Part shown: positions 24,185-36,478 of the stretch, one piece after another | Layout of the letters: the number at the start of each line of letters is the position of its first letter | Position numbering within the stretch: position 1 is the stretch's first letter | From: Ophioceras dolichostomum | Lineage: Eukaryota > Ascomycota > Sordariomycetes > Magnaporthales > Ophioceraceae | NCBI GenBank assembly: GCA_003049485.1 | Contig: PYST01000145.1 | Location: forward strand, 31,053 to 95,052 | Length of the DNA stretch: 64,000 bases | Direction of reading: 5' to 3' | The notes under the pieces: generated by a model | Told to the model about the DNA's origin: nothing | The model's input: the letters and a program-made list of their open reading frames with translations, nothing else | The model's database searches: none | Position numbers and translations under genes: made by a program

Positions 24185-26132
24185 TCATATCTGCAGGGCC
24201 TGGACGTCCGAGATGCTTCTGTGCCGCTTGTGGAAGTGAGCCTCGCTGATGGCGGCCGAGGCCTTGCGCTTCTGGGAGACGCTGGCAAGCGGGCTGCTGT
24301 CAATGTTGTCGAAGATGCCACCGGCGGTTATGCTCCGCTTGCGCCTGCGGACTGGCGTCAGCGGCGCGGCGACATTGTTGAGACTGTCGCTTCGGACGCC
24401 GCGCAGCGTGCCGAGCGAGTAGGAGTTCGAGAAGAGGAGCGACTCCTTGGTCGCCTTGTCGCTGAGGATGAGCTGCTGGTTGACCTGGTTGCGACGGAAG
24501 GCTCCGACTGCATCCGAATTCCCGTCGAAGTGGGCAAGAAGTGGATGGACGTCTTGACTGGCATCGCTGGTGGTGCTCATGGCGGTGGACGGCCGCCGGC
24601 GCGGTGTGGACGCCGCACCATCGTTGGTCTCGTCATCCCAGTCAGCAGTAGTGGCGCGGTCAATCTCTCCCTCTTCACCAGAGTCATCGTCGGGATCGAA
24701 GGTGATGAAGTCTTCAAGCTTGAGGTTCTTCTCAGCCTCGTCCTCCTCGGTCGCCTCCATCTCGGAGTATTCGCTGTCAGATGATAGAACACCGCCAGGG
24801 GAGAGATTCGGGAAGAAAGCCTCAGTCGGACCAATCGGCTGTGTGTTTATGAAGTCCCCAAACGTGTTCGAAGCGAACATTGCACCAAGCATGACCGTCC
24901 CTGAATTGCTGAGGATGGGGGACGACTGAGGCGCGGGGGTGCGGAACAGATCCGGATTGAAGTTGAACGTCTCGGGAGAGAGGTCCAGCCCGCGCATCTG
25001 TCGGGGAGTGAAGATCATCATCTTGCGCGTCCTGGGATTCACGACAGCGATGGGCTTCGTGCCAGCGTTGTTGAGATGGAAGCGCCCAACGCGAGGCTTG
25101 TCGCGCCCGCCAGACTTGATAGAGGTGGGCTTGTCGGTGTCCGAGTCGGACTCCTCAGAAGGAGCGCGGCGAGGCAGCTTCCTGCGTACAGGCAGTGGAT
25201 CGGGCACGTCCTCCTCCGTAGTGTCGCCATCGGCTGGGAAAGCGAGAGAAGACGCGCATTAGCATTGGGATAGGGGTTCTGAAGCATCAGCCACGCCCGA
25301 TGCATTGGACAAACTCACTTTCATAGCCGTCGAGCTCCTGGAACTCCTCGACTTCTGCGACTGGAGTGGACACTTCACTAACAACCCTGCTCGTCGTCGG
25401 CGTCGCCGTAGGCGTGTCGTCGTCAAGTGGGACATTGCGAGTGATGCCTGGTGAGTTGTACGCGGCCTCGTAGGCCTCCTGAAAGTCCCAGAAGGATCCA
25501 GAGGCTGAAGAATCGTCAGGATCCTGCTCAAGCTCGCGGCGGAAGGCTGGGTCCAGCGAGGTCTGCTCGACAAAGATGTCTGGGAAGAAATCCCCAGCGT
25601 GGTCCGAGACTTCGGAGGTGGTCGAGTCAGAGTCGCTGTCCGGGACGCCAGCAAAACGGACGTGCCGCTCCACGGCAGGCGCCTCAAGAAAATACAAGGC
25701 ATCGTCCACATGATTGCTCTGGCTGGAGGCGGGGCTGTCTTCGACCTCAGACACGATGCCGTTCCAGCTGGAGCTGTCTGCGGCGTTGTCCTCGCCGTGT
25801 TCGTCGTCATCATCATCCTCGTCTTCATCCTCGTCCTCTTCGTCATCTACCTCCTCGTCTGCATCTTCGTCGTCTTCTTGAAGCGGCCGAGGGGAGACCA
25901 ACGAGTGCGTGGGGTGCAGCTCGTCGGTGATTATGTGCTCCTCCTCGGCCGCATCTACATCTTCCTCGTCGTCGTCTTCTGAATCCGAGACATCGTCGAC
26001 GCCCGAGTAGCCATCGTCGCCCGAGAGGTCGAGAGAGGAAGATGATGAGTCCGAGGCCCGGCGCCGCCGCTGGACCTTCCTGACTGGGGCGGGCGGGAAC
26101 TTTTGCTTCTGCCGAATGTTCCGTGACATCAT
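24185..26132 (-). CDS. Acidic, probably nuclear protein of unknown function
   Basis: Two minus-strand exons (26132-25319 and 25233-24185, 85 bp intron) give 620 residues. I do not recognise a named family. Visible features are a basic start (QKQKFPPAPVRKVQRRRRAS) that could be a nuclear signal, an uninterrupted Asp/Glu tract at about 85-115, and RHVRF at 156-160, which fits the RVxF docking motif for protein phosphatase 1. A better ordered centre follows (VGRFHLNNAGTKPIAVVNP, MIFTPRQMRGLDLSPETFNF). A second acidic stretch (DPDDDSGEEGEID) and a basic C-terminus (PVRRRKRS, QKRKAS) complete it. The composition suggests a chromatin or transcription-associated role, but that is inference. It is divergent from the kinesin gene. 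Confidence 0.75.
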
Positions 26133-28647
26133 GCGGCGGAGGTAATGGTAGTAAATACAAGGGGAGAGGGGTATTTGTATTTATATGTAGGGGGGTATTA
26201 GGGTGGTTTGGTGGATTGTGGATGGACAAGCCACAAACGGCGGTCAGGGGAAGGAGCACGCCACACGAACCGCTCCGGATGATTTTCTAGATGTATCACG
26301 GAGCTGAAAGGGTGACCCAAACCCGTATTGCTGTGATGCTGATATTGCTGATAGAGGTGATAGAGGAGGGAAATGCTGAATGTCGCCCCGGGGGTTGGGC
26401 TAGACCGAGTCTTTCTTTTAAATGGGGTGACGAAAAAAAGGGTGCAAGCCCGAGATCAAGAGTGGGCAACTTCGTTGTAGTCTTTCGTTTTCAGAGTCGG
26501 GGCTTCAAGCGCGGGAGAGGTTCTATTCGAGCCCAATCCCTCGCTCCGTTTTCAGGAGGAAGGCGGCTCGAAGACACAGAAGCCTGGTAAACTTCGTCGA
26601 GAGAAATTGACAGGTTTGAACAACTCGTTGAGGCTGCTGGACTACGGGACGTGCCTGGAGAAATCGGGCACGCCCCGTAGTGGGCGTTCACAGCTCAGCG
26701 ACGGCCGAAGGCATCTCGGGAATTCTCGACGAAGTTTGATACGGGATACTGGTTCTCTGAAAAAATAAGTGCGACTTCGTTGTCTTGGGTTGTTGGGTTG
26801 GGGTTTGATGGAGGAAGAAAAGAAGAAAGGGAAAGAGATCGGAAGAGGGGAAGATATTCCTCCCATACAAACTAGTTTTTTTCTCTTGCACTAACTTTTT
26901 TTTTCCCTCATTGGTGGGGGTGCCCTTCGCTTGGGTGAACCCTGCTGGAACCTCAATTCCGCCCGCCACAGCGCTTGCTGACGCTGAATTCTCAGTGCTG
27001 GACTTCACTGACGCTGTTTGCTGCGGGGCACAATGGGGCTCGCAAGCAGCCGCAGTCTGGAACCCACAAAAGAGCCGGGGTGCCGCTAGTTTCATCGTCC
27101 CTCACCATTGGTCTGAGCAGTTTGGCCTATCCCCTTTTGGGCCACGCCGTCACCGCCTTTTCCACGTCCTCATCTGGCTTCCCGCCTGTGTTGCATCACA
27201 ACTCATCGCTCTGAAGAAGCCCGTGCCTGTTGGAACACGCGGATGCCACCTGGCTTGCGAGCCTTTGCGTTGCCGCTTCGTCTCATATGTGACACTACGG
27301 GCCGTCAACTGTGACTCTTCATCGTTCGACTCACTAGGTTGGCAAGGCAAGCTGGCAAGGACTGCAAGAACAAGACACGGCGTTCATTGATGATGGACAG
27401 GAGGGGTAAAATAGTTGTAATGACAGTCTCGATCGGCCGCTCTCATGACTGTGCATCTTTTCCTGGTCTAGATGCAAGGACTCTGTGGCTCCATTGACCC
27501 TCCTAACTCTCCTGAGACCCTCTTTGCCTCTTGACCCTCTCTCGGTGACTTCAATGCCTCCGAACTTGGAGAACAGGACAGTGAGGGGCTGATGAGCCAG
27601 TCGGCGCAAGCACGCAAGCAAGATAGGCAGCAGGACGGCACGACGGAAAGACGGACAAGCTGGCCTTCTTAGATGATCAATGCTTGCAGTTTCGTATGTA
27701 CGACTGAGATCTGACGCCTAACCAGTTATCCGTGTTCGCGCTATGCATGTCACGTCACGAAATCAGGACATTAAATCGCTAGGTAATTTGCGAGCCCCTC
27801 ATTGCAACGATCATCGGGGAAAATCTATGAGCATTTCTCAACGGTTAAAAAAAAAGTTAGGGCTTTGCATATGCAAACTCCTGGAAAAGGGACGAACGAC
27901 AGGCACCATACCCGTACCCGTAACCAGCGGTATGACAGGAGTCGTGATCGCGGCATCGATGTCAGGATGGATGTCCTGGTGTGCCCAGAGAGATTTTTTT
28001 TTAGAAAGAACAACTGACTCTACATTCGATGGTGCCATGACTCAGCCAGCCAGCGATTTGGTAGGCTCGAGTACAGACGACAGCTCCATGCACGAACCAT
28101 ATCGCAACAGTCACACGACGGCATCTAGAACCTGCACGCGACATCTCCTAGATTACTACAACAAGAACCTATGCAGTTTAGTGCAACATAATAGGGTCTT
28201 ATCGTTCGCCAGCTTCAGGTTCACAGCGAAGGCAAACTTAAAATCATGACGGGTTGAGTTGAATCAACCGAGGCTTGCCCTTTTTTATTCTGTTTCGGCG
28301 GATCATCGTTCGCCGGACCTAGTTGGTTTGGTGCCCCGCGAGATCCGGTGGGTCGATCCGGTACTAACTGGCCCGTGCGGGCTATACAGAGTCAACCCGG
28401 CGAGCACCAGGGTCGTGTCGCCTTATCTTATCGGTTGCCTGGTCAGCCTCTGACAACGAATGTCAACCATGAGCTTCGCGAAGTAAATACCGACCGGCTG
28501 GCCACAGCTCCACACTGAATTGATATCAGTCGACATTTACTCGTGCCGCTGCACATCCTACTCGTGTGTGCGACACAAACTCTTTTTTGCTTTGGCCATC
28601 TTCCTGTGCATCCGCTGTAGTCTTTTAAACTCCAGTGTGCCGTCACG
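26133..28647. other. 2.5 kb divergent promoter region
   Basis: The region between the acidic protein gene (-) and the kinesin gene (+). It contains the nested inverted repeats listed separately. No coding region with splice continuity or family similarity is seen. Confidence 0.5.
26589..26737. repeat. Nested inverted repeats, 149 bp
   Basis: Outer arms of 14 bp (26589-26602 and 26724-26737) are perfect inverted copies of AAACTTCGTCGAGA. Inside, 26641-26655 pairs with 26667-26681 over 15 positions with one mismatch, leaving an 11-base loop. The mismatch is A/C on the plus strand but G/U on a minus-strand RNA. No target-site duplication is obvious. It could be a MITE remnant or a structured leader or RNA. 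Confidence 0.6.
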
Positions 28648-31642
28648 ATGGAAGGCTTCGCGACGAGCTCGTCGGCACCCAAGAAAGATCCGTTGTTCAA
28701 GGTCTTCCTCCGTCTTCGCCCGCCACACGCTGGTGCTGCTGCCGCAGAGCGTTTCTTGACAGTCGAGCCACCAGCGGTGGGCGCCTCGACAACATCGCCG
28801 ACTCACGTCACGTTGACGCAGCCCAGTGCGCGTAAACACTCTGCAGACAGATACTGCTTCACACAGGTCCTTGGGGAAGATGCAACCCAACTCGATGTCT
28901 TCCATTGCACCGGCATCGTCCCTCTTATCGAGGGTGTGCTAGCTCCACACGGCGGAGATGGCACCGATGCCCTGTTGTCAACTTTGGGCGTGACTGGCTC
29001 AGGGAAGGTAGGTTGAAGAGGCGAGAAGAGCACCAGAGGAGCCTCGAAGATGGAGATCTAACCAAAGATGCTCGACAGACTCACACAATACTGGGCTCCA
29101 AGTCTCAGCGAGGCATGACACAGCTTGCGCTGGACGTGCTCTTCCGGTCGATCGGTACCAATATCGCCGACGTGATTGGTTCCCCCTCGATCGAGGCGTC
29201 CATCAGAGCCTCTGACGCGTCTGAGGCGAACATTCTCACCGCGCAGGCTTTCTTGGAGACGGTGTTTTCTGATCTCAACGGCCCTTCTCGTGCCAACTCC
29301 AGGGCACCAACCCCCATGCTCGTACGATACCCCAACATTTCTTATCTTCCCCAGCTCGCAGAGGACCATGACTTTTTCTCTACGGCGGAACGAAGCGTAA
29401 ACACGCCTCTCCGATCTAGCGACGCCGAACTGCCTGGCGCCTTCCCCGAGAGTCCGAAAAGTGTTCGGATTGTCCGCAGGGAGGACTACATGGCAATGTC
29501 GTCGCCACTTTGTCCCTTCGTCACCCCCAACAGGAAGGCCTTAGACCGGATCCGCCAGCGCGATCCTTTGAGGCCCAAAACTCCTGCCAAGAATTTCATG
29601 TCTGCAACTTTCTCGACGCGCAAGAAGACGACAGATACTAAGACGGCAGTCCTCACAAAGGGTGAATCCTCAGCACCGCCTCCGACCCCACGACGACACG
29701 CCCCCCGCCCAGAAACATACCCGACCTCCCCAGACGTGAGCGCGATCAGCGTCTCCTCGGATCCTTCAGCAGAATACGCGGTGCTCATCTCGATGTATGA
29801 GCTCTACAACAACTCGATCCACGACCTACTGACCCCACCCGTGAAGTCCACCGCCACGAACACGTACCGGCGTCGTCAACTACTCTTCAAGCCAACGGAA
29901 CTCTCCCCAGACCGGAAGGTCATCGCAGGACTGAGGAAGATTCTCTGCACTAATCTCAAGCAGGCGTTGATGGTACTGGAGGCTGGTTTGCCCGAGCGGA
30001 GCACAGCGAGTACGATGAGCAACCGCACCAGCTCTCGGAGTCACGGTTTCTTCTGTGTGGAGGTGAAGAAGCGGAGCAAGAGCCGACGACACGGTCTTGG
30101 AGGAGAAAATCCGTGGTCCGAGAGCACCCTGACCATCCTCGATCTTGCCGGAAGCGAACGTGCTCGAGATACCAAGACTACTGGTGCCACCTTGGCCGAA
30201 GCGGGGAAGATCAACGAGAGCCTGATGTACTTTGGGCAGTGCCTCCAGCTGGTGTCAACCGCCGACGCAAACTCTATGAAGGCACGTCCGCGCCCCTGGC
30301 TTACCCCACCCCATAGTCGCTAAACCTAGTGTCCATTGCTAACTCGCTGGGAAAACAGACCTCGAACACCTCCTTCCGCCACTGCAAGCTCACCGACATC
30401 CTCTTCTCGAACACCTTCCCCTCGATGAACCCCAGCAAGTCGTATTCCGCCAGACGAGCGCCACAAAACGGCGTCCTCATCGTGACGGCGGACCCGCACG
30501 GCGACTTCAGCGCGACAAAGTCGATATTCCAGTACAGCGCCCTGGCGAGCGAGGTGCTAGCACCACGGATCCCGTCCATCAGCCAAGCCCTGAAGGCGGC
30601 CGCGGCAGCCAGGCGCACGCAGACGACACAGGCATCATCCTCCTCGCCGAACAGCTCGATGGTGTGCCCGTCATCGCCGCCAGCGCTCTGCTCCCCAAAC
30701 ATGACCATAGAGCAGCACCACAGCAACAGCAGCAGCAGCCACCCGTACTACCCGCAGCACCAGCACCGGACGTTCTTCCCGCCCCACAGTGGAGACATCA
30801 GCCCGAACGTGCAGCGGACCTTCTCGCCCGCCAGCAACGCGTCAAGCTCCTCTGACGAGCGCGCGACCATGGAGGCGGCCGCGCTGGAGATCGCGCGGCA
30901 GGCCGAGGAGATCGAGTACATGCGGGCCTCGCTCGAGACGGAGCGGGCGAGGCGCATCGAGGCCGAGGCGGGCCTGATGGACATTGAGGACCGCATGATG
31001 GACCTCGAGCAGGACATCCGCGAGGAGTGCGTGGCCGCGTTCGACAAGCGGCTCGTGCTCGAGATCGCGCGCTGGAAGGCGTCGATGGAGACGGAGCGCG
31101 AGAGGAACGAGGAGCTGTGGGACCGCAAGCTGGAGATTTATGATCGGCTGCAGGTTACTGTTACGTCGCCGTCGTCGCCTCTTGCCGATGAACAGCGGGA
31201 ACAGCAACAGCGGGAACAGCATCAGCAGCATGGGGGTGACGACAAGGAGAACGTCCTGGTCGAGAACCTCGAGGAGGAGAACGAGCGGCTGCGACGCGAG
31301 ATTATGGTGCTCAAGCGCGAGCTGGCTGGTCGCAGCCCTAGTAAGCGGAGGCCGCTGATGGAGCGGGACGATCTCGCCATGGAGGATGGGGGTCACGCTG
31401 GTGTCGTTGCTTCTCCAACTGCGCCTCCGTCTAGGACTGAACACTTCGGCAACAGCAGCACCAGCAGCAACCTGCAACGCAAGATGGAGCAGCTGAGGGT
31501 TAGCAGCGGCGACGGTGGTGGCCGGGGCAGTGGTGCGTCGACGGCTAGCCGGGCTACTAGCAGTGGTAGCCCGAGGAAGGTGCGGAAGCTAGCGGCTAAG
31601 AGGTGGGATACCATCGGCCAGGACGATGATGATATGTTTTGA
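28648..31642 (+). CDS. Kinesin-6-like motor protein (KIF23/Klp9 type)
   Basis: Three exons (28648-29007, 29079-30281, 30359-31642) give 948 residues. The motor shows a P-loop GVTGSGKT (114-121) split by intron 1 between Lys and Thr; YELYNNSIHDLL (360-371); switch I NRTSSRSH (435-442); switch II DLAGSE (475-480); and FRHCKLTDIL. About 190 extra residues sit between the P-loop helix and YELYNNSIHDLL, where human KIF23 also has an insertion, and GVTGSGKT is also the KIF23 form. This supports kinesin-6, which acts at the spindle midzone and in cytokinesis. A coiled coil (about 690-860, EEIEYMRASLETERARR) and a Ser/Gly-rich basic tail follow. Intron 2 (30282-30358) needs a GC donor. Assignment as a kinesin is sure; the subfamily is likely. 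Confidence 0.88.
30282..30358 (+). other. GC-AG intron of the kinesin gene
   Basis: A 77 bp intron with donor GCACGT after AAG, a clear branch point GCTAAC at 30339-30344 and acceptor ACAG. It joins NSMK to TSNTSFRHCKLT in frame. A GT donor at 30252 would also keep frame but deletes 10 residues before the conserved KLT motif. Confidence 0.65.
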
Positions 31643-33509
31643 ATTTCATGCTGGTCTAGTCTGTCTATCTGCTATTTCCCTTGGATCTCCTCGTTCTGCT
31701 TTTTGTTTTCCGACTTTCCCTTCACTCTTTTTAATGTTTTCCTCTCTTTCTTCTTTCTATTTGTGCCAGTGGAGTGGAAGAAGCATCAAGCGAGCGAGCT
31801 TGTTTTGTCTTGGCGGTTTTGGTCTAGCGTTGATCCCGGACAGCACGAACTTGTCGCTGCGGGCTGTTGGTTAGTTACTGTTGTTGCCTTGGATCAGACT
31901 GCTTGACGTTGGAGTATACCCCCTCTCAAGTCTCCTTTAGTTCTTCTAGTGCATCGATTGTTTTCTCCAGCCAGAATACGTCTGCAAGGTGCCTGCCTAC
32001 CAACCATTCCGTCTACGTGTTTTTTTTCTTGATACTTGTGATTCTGAGCCTAGGAATGCTGGGCGGCTGGTTGTTTGCCCCTTGAGTTTGCTCGACCACA
32101 GAGATCCCTCCGGCCGAAGTGTGGCGGCCGAGATCCAACCATGATCCGGGAGGCGGGAATATTGGTTACTCAAAGGGATGACCGAATGAAGACAGGCCGA
32201 CATGCAGACAAGTGAGTCGTGGCCTGCGGGTGGGAAGATACGCGGCCCTCGGCCTGCCGACTGCCGGCCCTTGCTCCGCCCCTGAAACCTCGCCTCCCGC
32301 TCGAACATCAAATCCCGTGTCTCCTTCTCGAACAAATCGAAAACTTCTCGTGACTTCTTGAGCGAAATCCCTGTCCTTGGCTCCGACGATACCGGATTGA
32401 CCGAATTCATCTCCATTTCTCAGCCGGAAAACGCCTCTGATGGCATCGCGGGGTTTCCTCGTGGGGTTTGGCGGGCGGCGGGGGGTGCGCCTCTCGGGGG
32501 CCGGCTCCCGAGTAGCACGCCCCACAACAAATCCGGGGATGGCCAAGCCGGCCCGAAGGCATTCCTGAAAACAGCACACGGTTGTCGGAGATCCGAAAGA
32601 GCACCTGGTTTTCAGCAGGGGATTCTGACCGCCCCAGCTTGGCTGTTTCCTTGCCACTAAACGCACAGACTGTCGGTCTGGACCGTGGCCTAGACCTACA
32701 GTGGTTTGCCGGGACGGGTAAGGCGATAGGATAGGTACCTTAGGTAGGGAAGCCGTCGTTCAGGGCGGCCTGATTATTGCTTTAGGGCGGCAGATCCAAA
32801 CCTTTGGCTCAAGTCGGCCGACCATCGGACTACTCCTATCCAGACAGACGGGCTCTGCCCTCATTGCCCTACGTTTGATTCGTCAGATGGAATCCTTAAT
32901 CTCTCCAAATATGCCCATGCTTCGGCCTTTGGAAGCTCGTGGCTCCTAGACACCGGCCAGTCTCTCCTCTTTTAGGTAACGGTTATGTCAACTCTGGCTC
33001 CCAAAATGAGGCTTCCCTTTCCCTTGCTCTCTGGTGTGCCGATTGAAAATTGACAGACATCCCGAGCAGGAAGTCAGGCGACAAACCGTCCATGTTGGGA
33101 TCTGTGGCAATCGTTGCAACGGCGCCGCCGGCCGTCGGTATGGGCCCCAACGGCCTTGGCGACGGCAGGCTCTTTGGTTGCAGGTCGGGGCATCGAGCCG
33201 TCTTGACTCCCTGGCGCTGATAAGGTCCAAAGTGTGAAAACAATGTGGTATATTATTGGTGGTTGCCCGCTCGTTCCTGCTCCTCTTCACGATGTGCCCG
33301 TCGTATATGACGTGTTCGCCGCTTCCGCCCCCTGTCTCTTACCCTCCCGGAAGTTTTGGGATCAAAGCAGTCCAGACCCATTATCACCACTCCTACCCAC
33401 CTCACCTAGGCCTCGGCCCTTTGAAAGATAAGGTACATACCGACAGGCACTGCAATCGCGCGGCAGCCCTCCCTCCAGACGAGGCGAAGGCATCAAGTCC
33501 CGACCAAAC
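31643..33509. other. 1.9 kb spacer, no gene seen
   Basis: It contains the 3' flank of the kinesin gene and the promoter of the sulfate permease. The 5' part is T-rich, as in a 3' UTR. A TAGGTACCTTAGGTAGG motif is at 32733-32749. No supported coding region. Confidence 0.5.
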
Positions 33510-36478
33510 ATGCGACATCTCTCATCAAAGCGATCTGAGGGTGTCGACCCCATCGCCGTAGTCTCGAAGCACTATCCCTCATCGTTCAGGGAACACGCAA
33601 CCAAGGCAGTCGCCCCTCTAGAGCCGTACTTCGAAGAGGATCCCACGATTAAAGAATGGCTTCTCGACCACCGCCCCACGGCGGCCGGCACGGCGGCGTA
33701 CCTCAAGAGCTTCTTCCCGTTCACACGGTGGATCTACAGATACAACTGGCAATGGATGATGGGTGACATGATAGGGGGTGAGTTATTCTTGAGCCTTCCT
33801 TAATCTAACCTGTTTCTGCTCTGCATATCATTCGTGCTGATCCTTACACCTCTCCAACCACGTAGGTGTGACACTCGGCTTTGTTGTTGTCCCCCAAGCC
33901 ATGGCGTATTCCCTTTTGGCAGGCCTGCGCCCGGAGTATGGGCTGTATACGTCCTTCACTGGCGCTGCGATCTACTGGATGTTTGGCACTTCCAAAGATA
34001 TTGCCATTGGAGTAGGTTAAATGCCTCCGACATGCCCCGAAATGCCCCTTAAAGCTTGCGAGGCATTGAGATACTGACTGTCGTTTGCGTAGGCCACTGC
34101 TGTAGTTTCCCTTCTGGTTGGGAGAATCTATGGCAACGTCAAGGACAGAGTCGACGTGCCCCCGGAACAGGTCGCAAAAACAATATCGGCGTTGGCCGGA
34201 CTATGTCTCATTGCATTCGGCATGCTGAGGTTGGATTGGCTTATCGAGCTGATCCCTCATGTTGCCATCGCAGCCTTTGTGACCGGCGCCGCCATCACTA
34301 TCACCATCACCCAGATCCCCAGTCTCCTCGGCATCACTGGCGTGAACACCCGCGGCGAACCATACCAAGTCTTCATCGAAACCTGCAAGGCTCTCCCGCG
34401 CACCAAGGTCGATGCAGCGGTCGGGATCACGGCGATCATCGTCCTGCAGGCCATAAAGTGGTATTGTGACCACATGGCTGAGAGACAAAGACATCGGGTC
34501 AGGCTTTGGGACACACTCTCGTCTATGCGCATGACCTTCATCATTCTGTTGTTCACCCTGATCAGCTTCTTGGTCAACAGGGATCTCCCAGAGGAGAAAG
34601 CCACGCTCAGGATCCTCGGAGAGATCCCAACCGGTACGTAACGACGCCTCTCAGGTCACGACACCTTCCTGTCACCTTTCCCTGTAACTGAGAGGCTAAT
34701 TTGGCCATTTTACGTTCATTTATTAGGCTTCAGCCGTGCGGGCCCGCCGTCGTTTGACCCAAATCTCATCAGAGTGCTCGCCCCGGAACTGCCAGCCCTC
34801 ATCATCATCATCATCATTGAGCACATTGCGATCGGGAAATCGTTTGCTCGGATCAACAATTATAACATAGTGACATCCCAGGAGATCATCTCTGCCGGAG
34901 CTGCCAACTTCTTAGGCCCCTTCCTCGGTGGCTACCCTGCCACCGGGTCCTTTGCTGGGACGGCTGTGCTTTCGAAAGCAGGGGTTCGGACACCGGCCGC
35001 GGGCGTGTACAATGCGTTTATCCTGCTGCTTGCGCTCTACGCGCTGACGTCCGTCTTCCGTTACATCCCCATGGCCGCACTCGCCGGCCTGATAGTCCAC
35101 GCCGTCAGCAATCTCGTCACGCCGCCCTCGGTTCTGCTCCGATACTGGCTAATGGCACCACTGGACGTGGTGATATATTTTGTTGGGGTCCTCATCGCGG
35201 TGTTTAACAGCCTCGAGGTGGGCATCTATGCTACTGTCGCAACATCCCTCGCCGTGGTCCTCGTCAGGCTAGCCAAGGCCCGCGGGAGGTTCATCGGCCG
35301 GGCCACGGTCTACGAGCACGGCCCCTTTTCCACCCCAGGCTCGGTGGGCTCTTCGACTTGCGTATTGCAACCTCGGGAGGTCTTCCTCCCATTGGATCGC
35401 AAGGACGGGTCCAATCCAGTGGTCGATGTTTCCTCCCCTTTCCCGGGTGTGTTCATCTACCGCTTCACAGAAGGTTGCAATTACATCAATCAGGCCCAGT
35501 ACATGGACAACCTCGTGGCACATATCAAATCCGAGACGCGCCAGACCGAACCTGTTCACTACAAGCGCCCAGGGGTGAGTGGTCTCTCCGCAGTCGCCTT
35601 CCCTGTCCATGCTCACTTGAGATAGAATGTGCTGGTACTGACTGATAATTTTTACGTTTGTGCAGGACCGTCCCTGGAACGAGTCACCTCCAAGCCGCAA
35701 ATCCAGCGATAACCCCAGCGCGACAAAACCCCTTCTAAGGGCAGTTGTTTTTGACTTCAGCGCTGTCAGCGGCGTAGACACGACTTCTGTGGAGGGCTTG
35801 ATGGTGATGCGGACCCAGCTGGACAAATGGGCGAAGCCAGCGCCGGTCGAGTGGCACTTCGCCGGCATCCACAACAGCAGATGGACACGACGAGCACTCG
35901 CCTCCGCCGGCTTCGGGTACCCGAGCGCAGAGACAGGCGGATTCAAAGGGGATGTCCCCAACTCCCTCGGCTGCTGGGTGCCCGCCTTCGACGTAGGCGC
36001 GACCGCCACGGCCAAACCTCTCAGCGGCATTGAGGGGGACGCGGACCTCGAGCAGCAGCGTCTACCCCAGTCACCTCCAGAGGCAAAGCTGAAGCAAGAA
36101 GCGGTTGGCAAGCCAATAGGCGACGAAGGGCTCGCGACAAAGGATCCGCACGAGACCGAGGAGGAGGAAGACATCAGGACAGTCATGGGCAGCGGGACGG
36201 CGACGCCCGGGTCTGCCATCCGAAGCCACGACCGGTACCGCCAAGACACTTCGTTCGACTCCGCTGCCGCCGCAGCTGCCTTCACCGCGGCGCCAGGCCT
36301 CTTTGCGGCTGATCGCTTCGCGCCGGTATATGGTGTGGACCGGCCGTTCTTCCATGTCGATCTCGCCTCCGCCGTGCATAACGCGGTCGAGAGCGCCCGA
36401 CGGAGAGACGGGGTCCGAGGGGGTGGTGGTAACACTCTCGAGAACTCACCGGAAGCAGTGCCGTCACCACCCGGCTGA
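33510..36478 (+). CDS. SulP (SLC26-type) sulfate permease with STAS domain
   Basis: Five exons (33510-33777, 33866-34011, 34093-34633, 34727-35574, 35666-36478) give 871 residues. All four introns (81-93 bp) keep frame. Family marks are WMMGDMIGGVTLGFVVVPQA, MAYSLLAGLRPEYGLYTSF, GTSKDIAIG, VTGAAITITITQIPSLLGI, and IEHIAIGKSFARINNY followed by GAANFLGPFLGGYPATGSF. The STAS domain follows, with VVFDFSAVSGVDTTSVEGL at about 628-646. About 10-14 membrane helices are expected. Such permeases (Neurospora CYS-13/CYS-14, yeast SUL1/SUL2) bring sulfate across the plasma membrane into sulfur assimilation and are usually induced by sulfur limitation. No binding site for the sulfur regulator was checked. 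The C-terminal tail after about 720 is long and acidic. Hydrophobic substitutions in the transport core are not obvious, so the protein looks functional. Confidence 0.93.

Noticed and set aside
30252..30358. GT donor at 30252 as the main kinesin splice site
   Set aside because: It keeps frame but removes ten residues before the conserved KLT motif; the GC donor fits family length better. Kept as a possible alternative isoform.
32983..33243. An 86-codon minus-strand frame with a fairly natural-looking end
   Set aside because: Composition is plausible, but there is no splice support, no family and no ATG context to choose it over chance.
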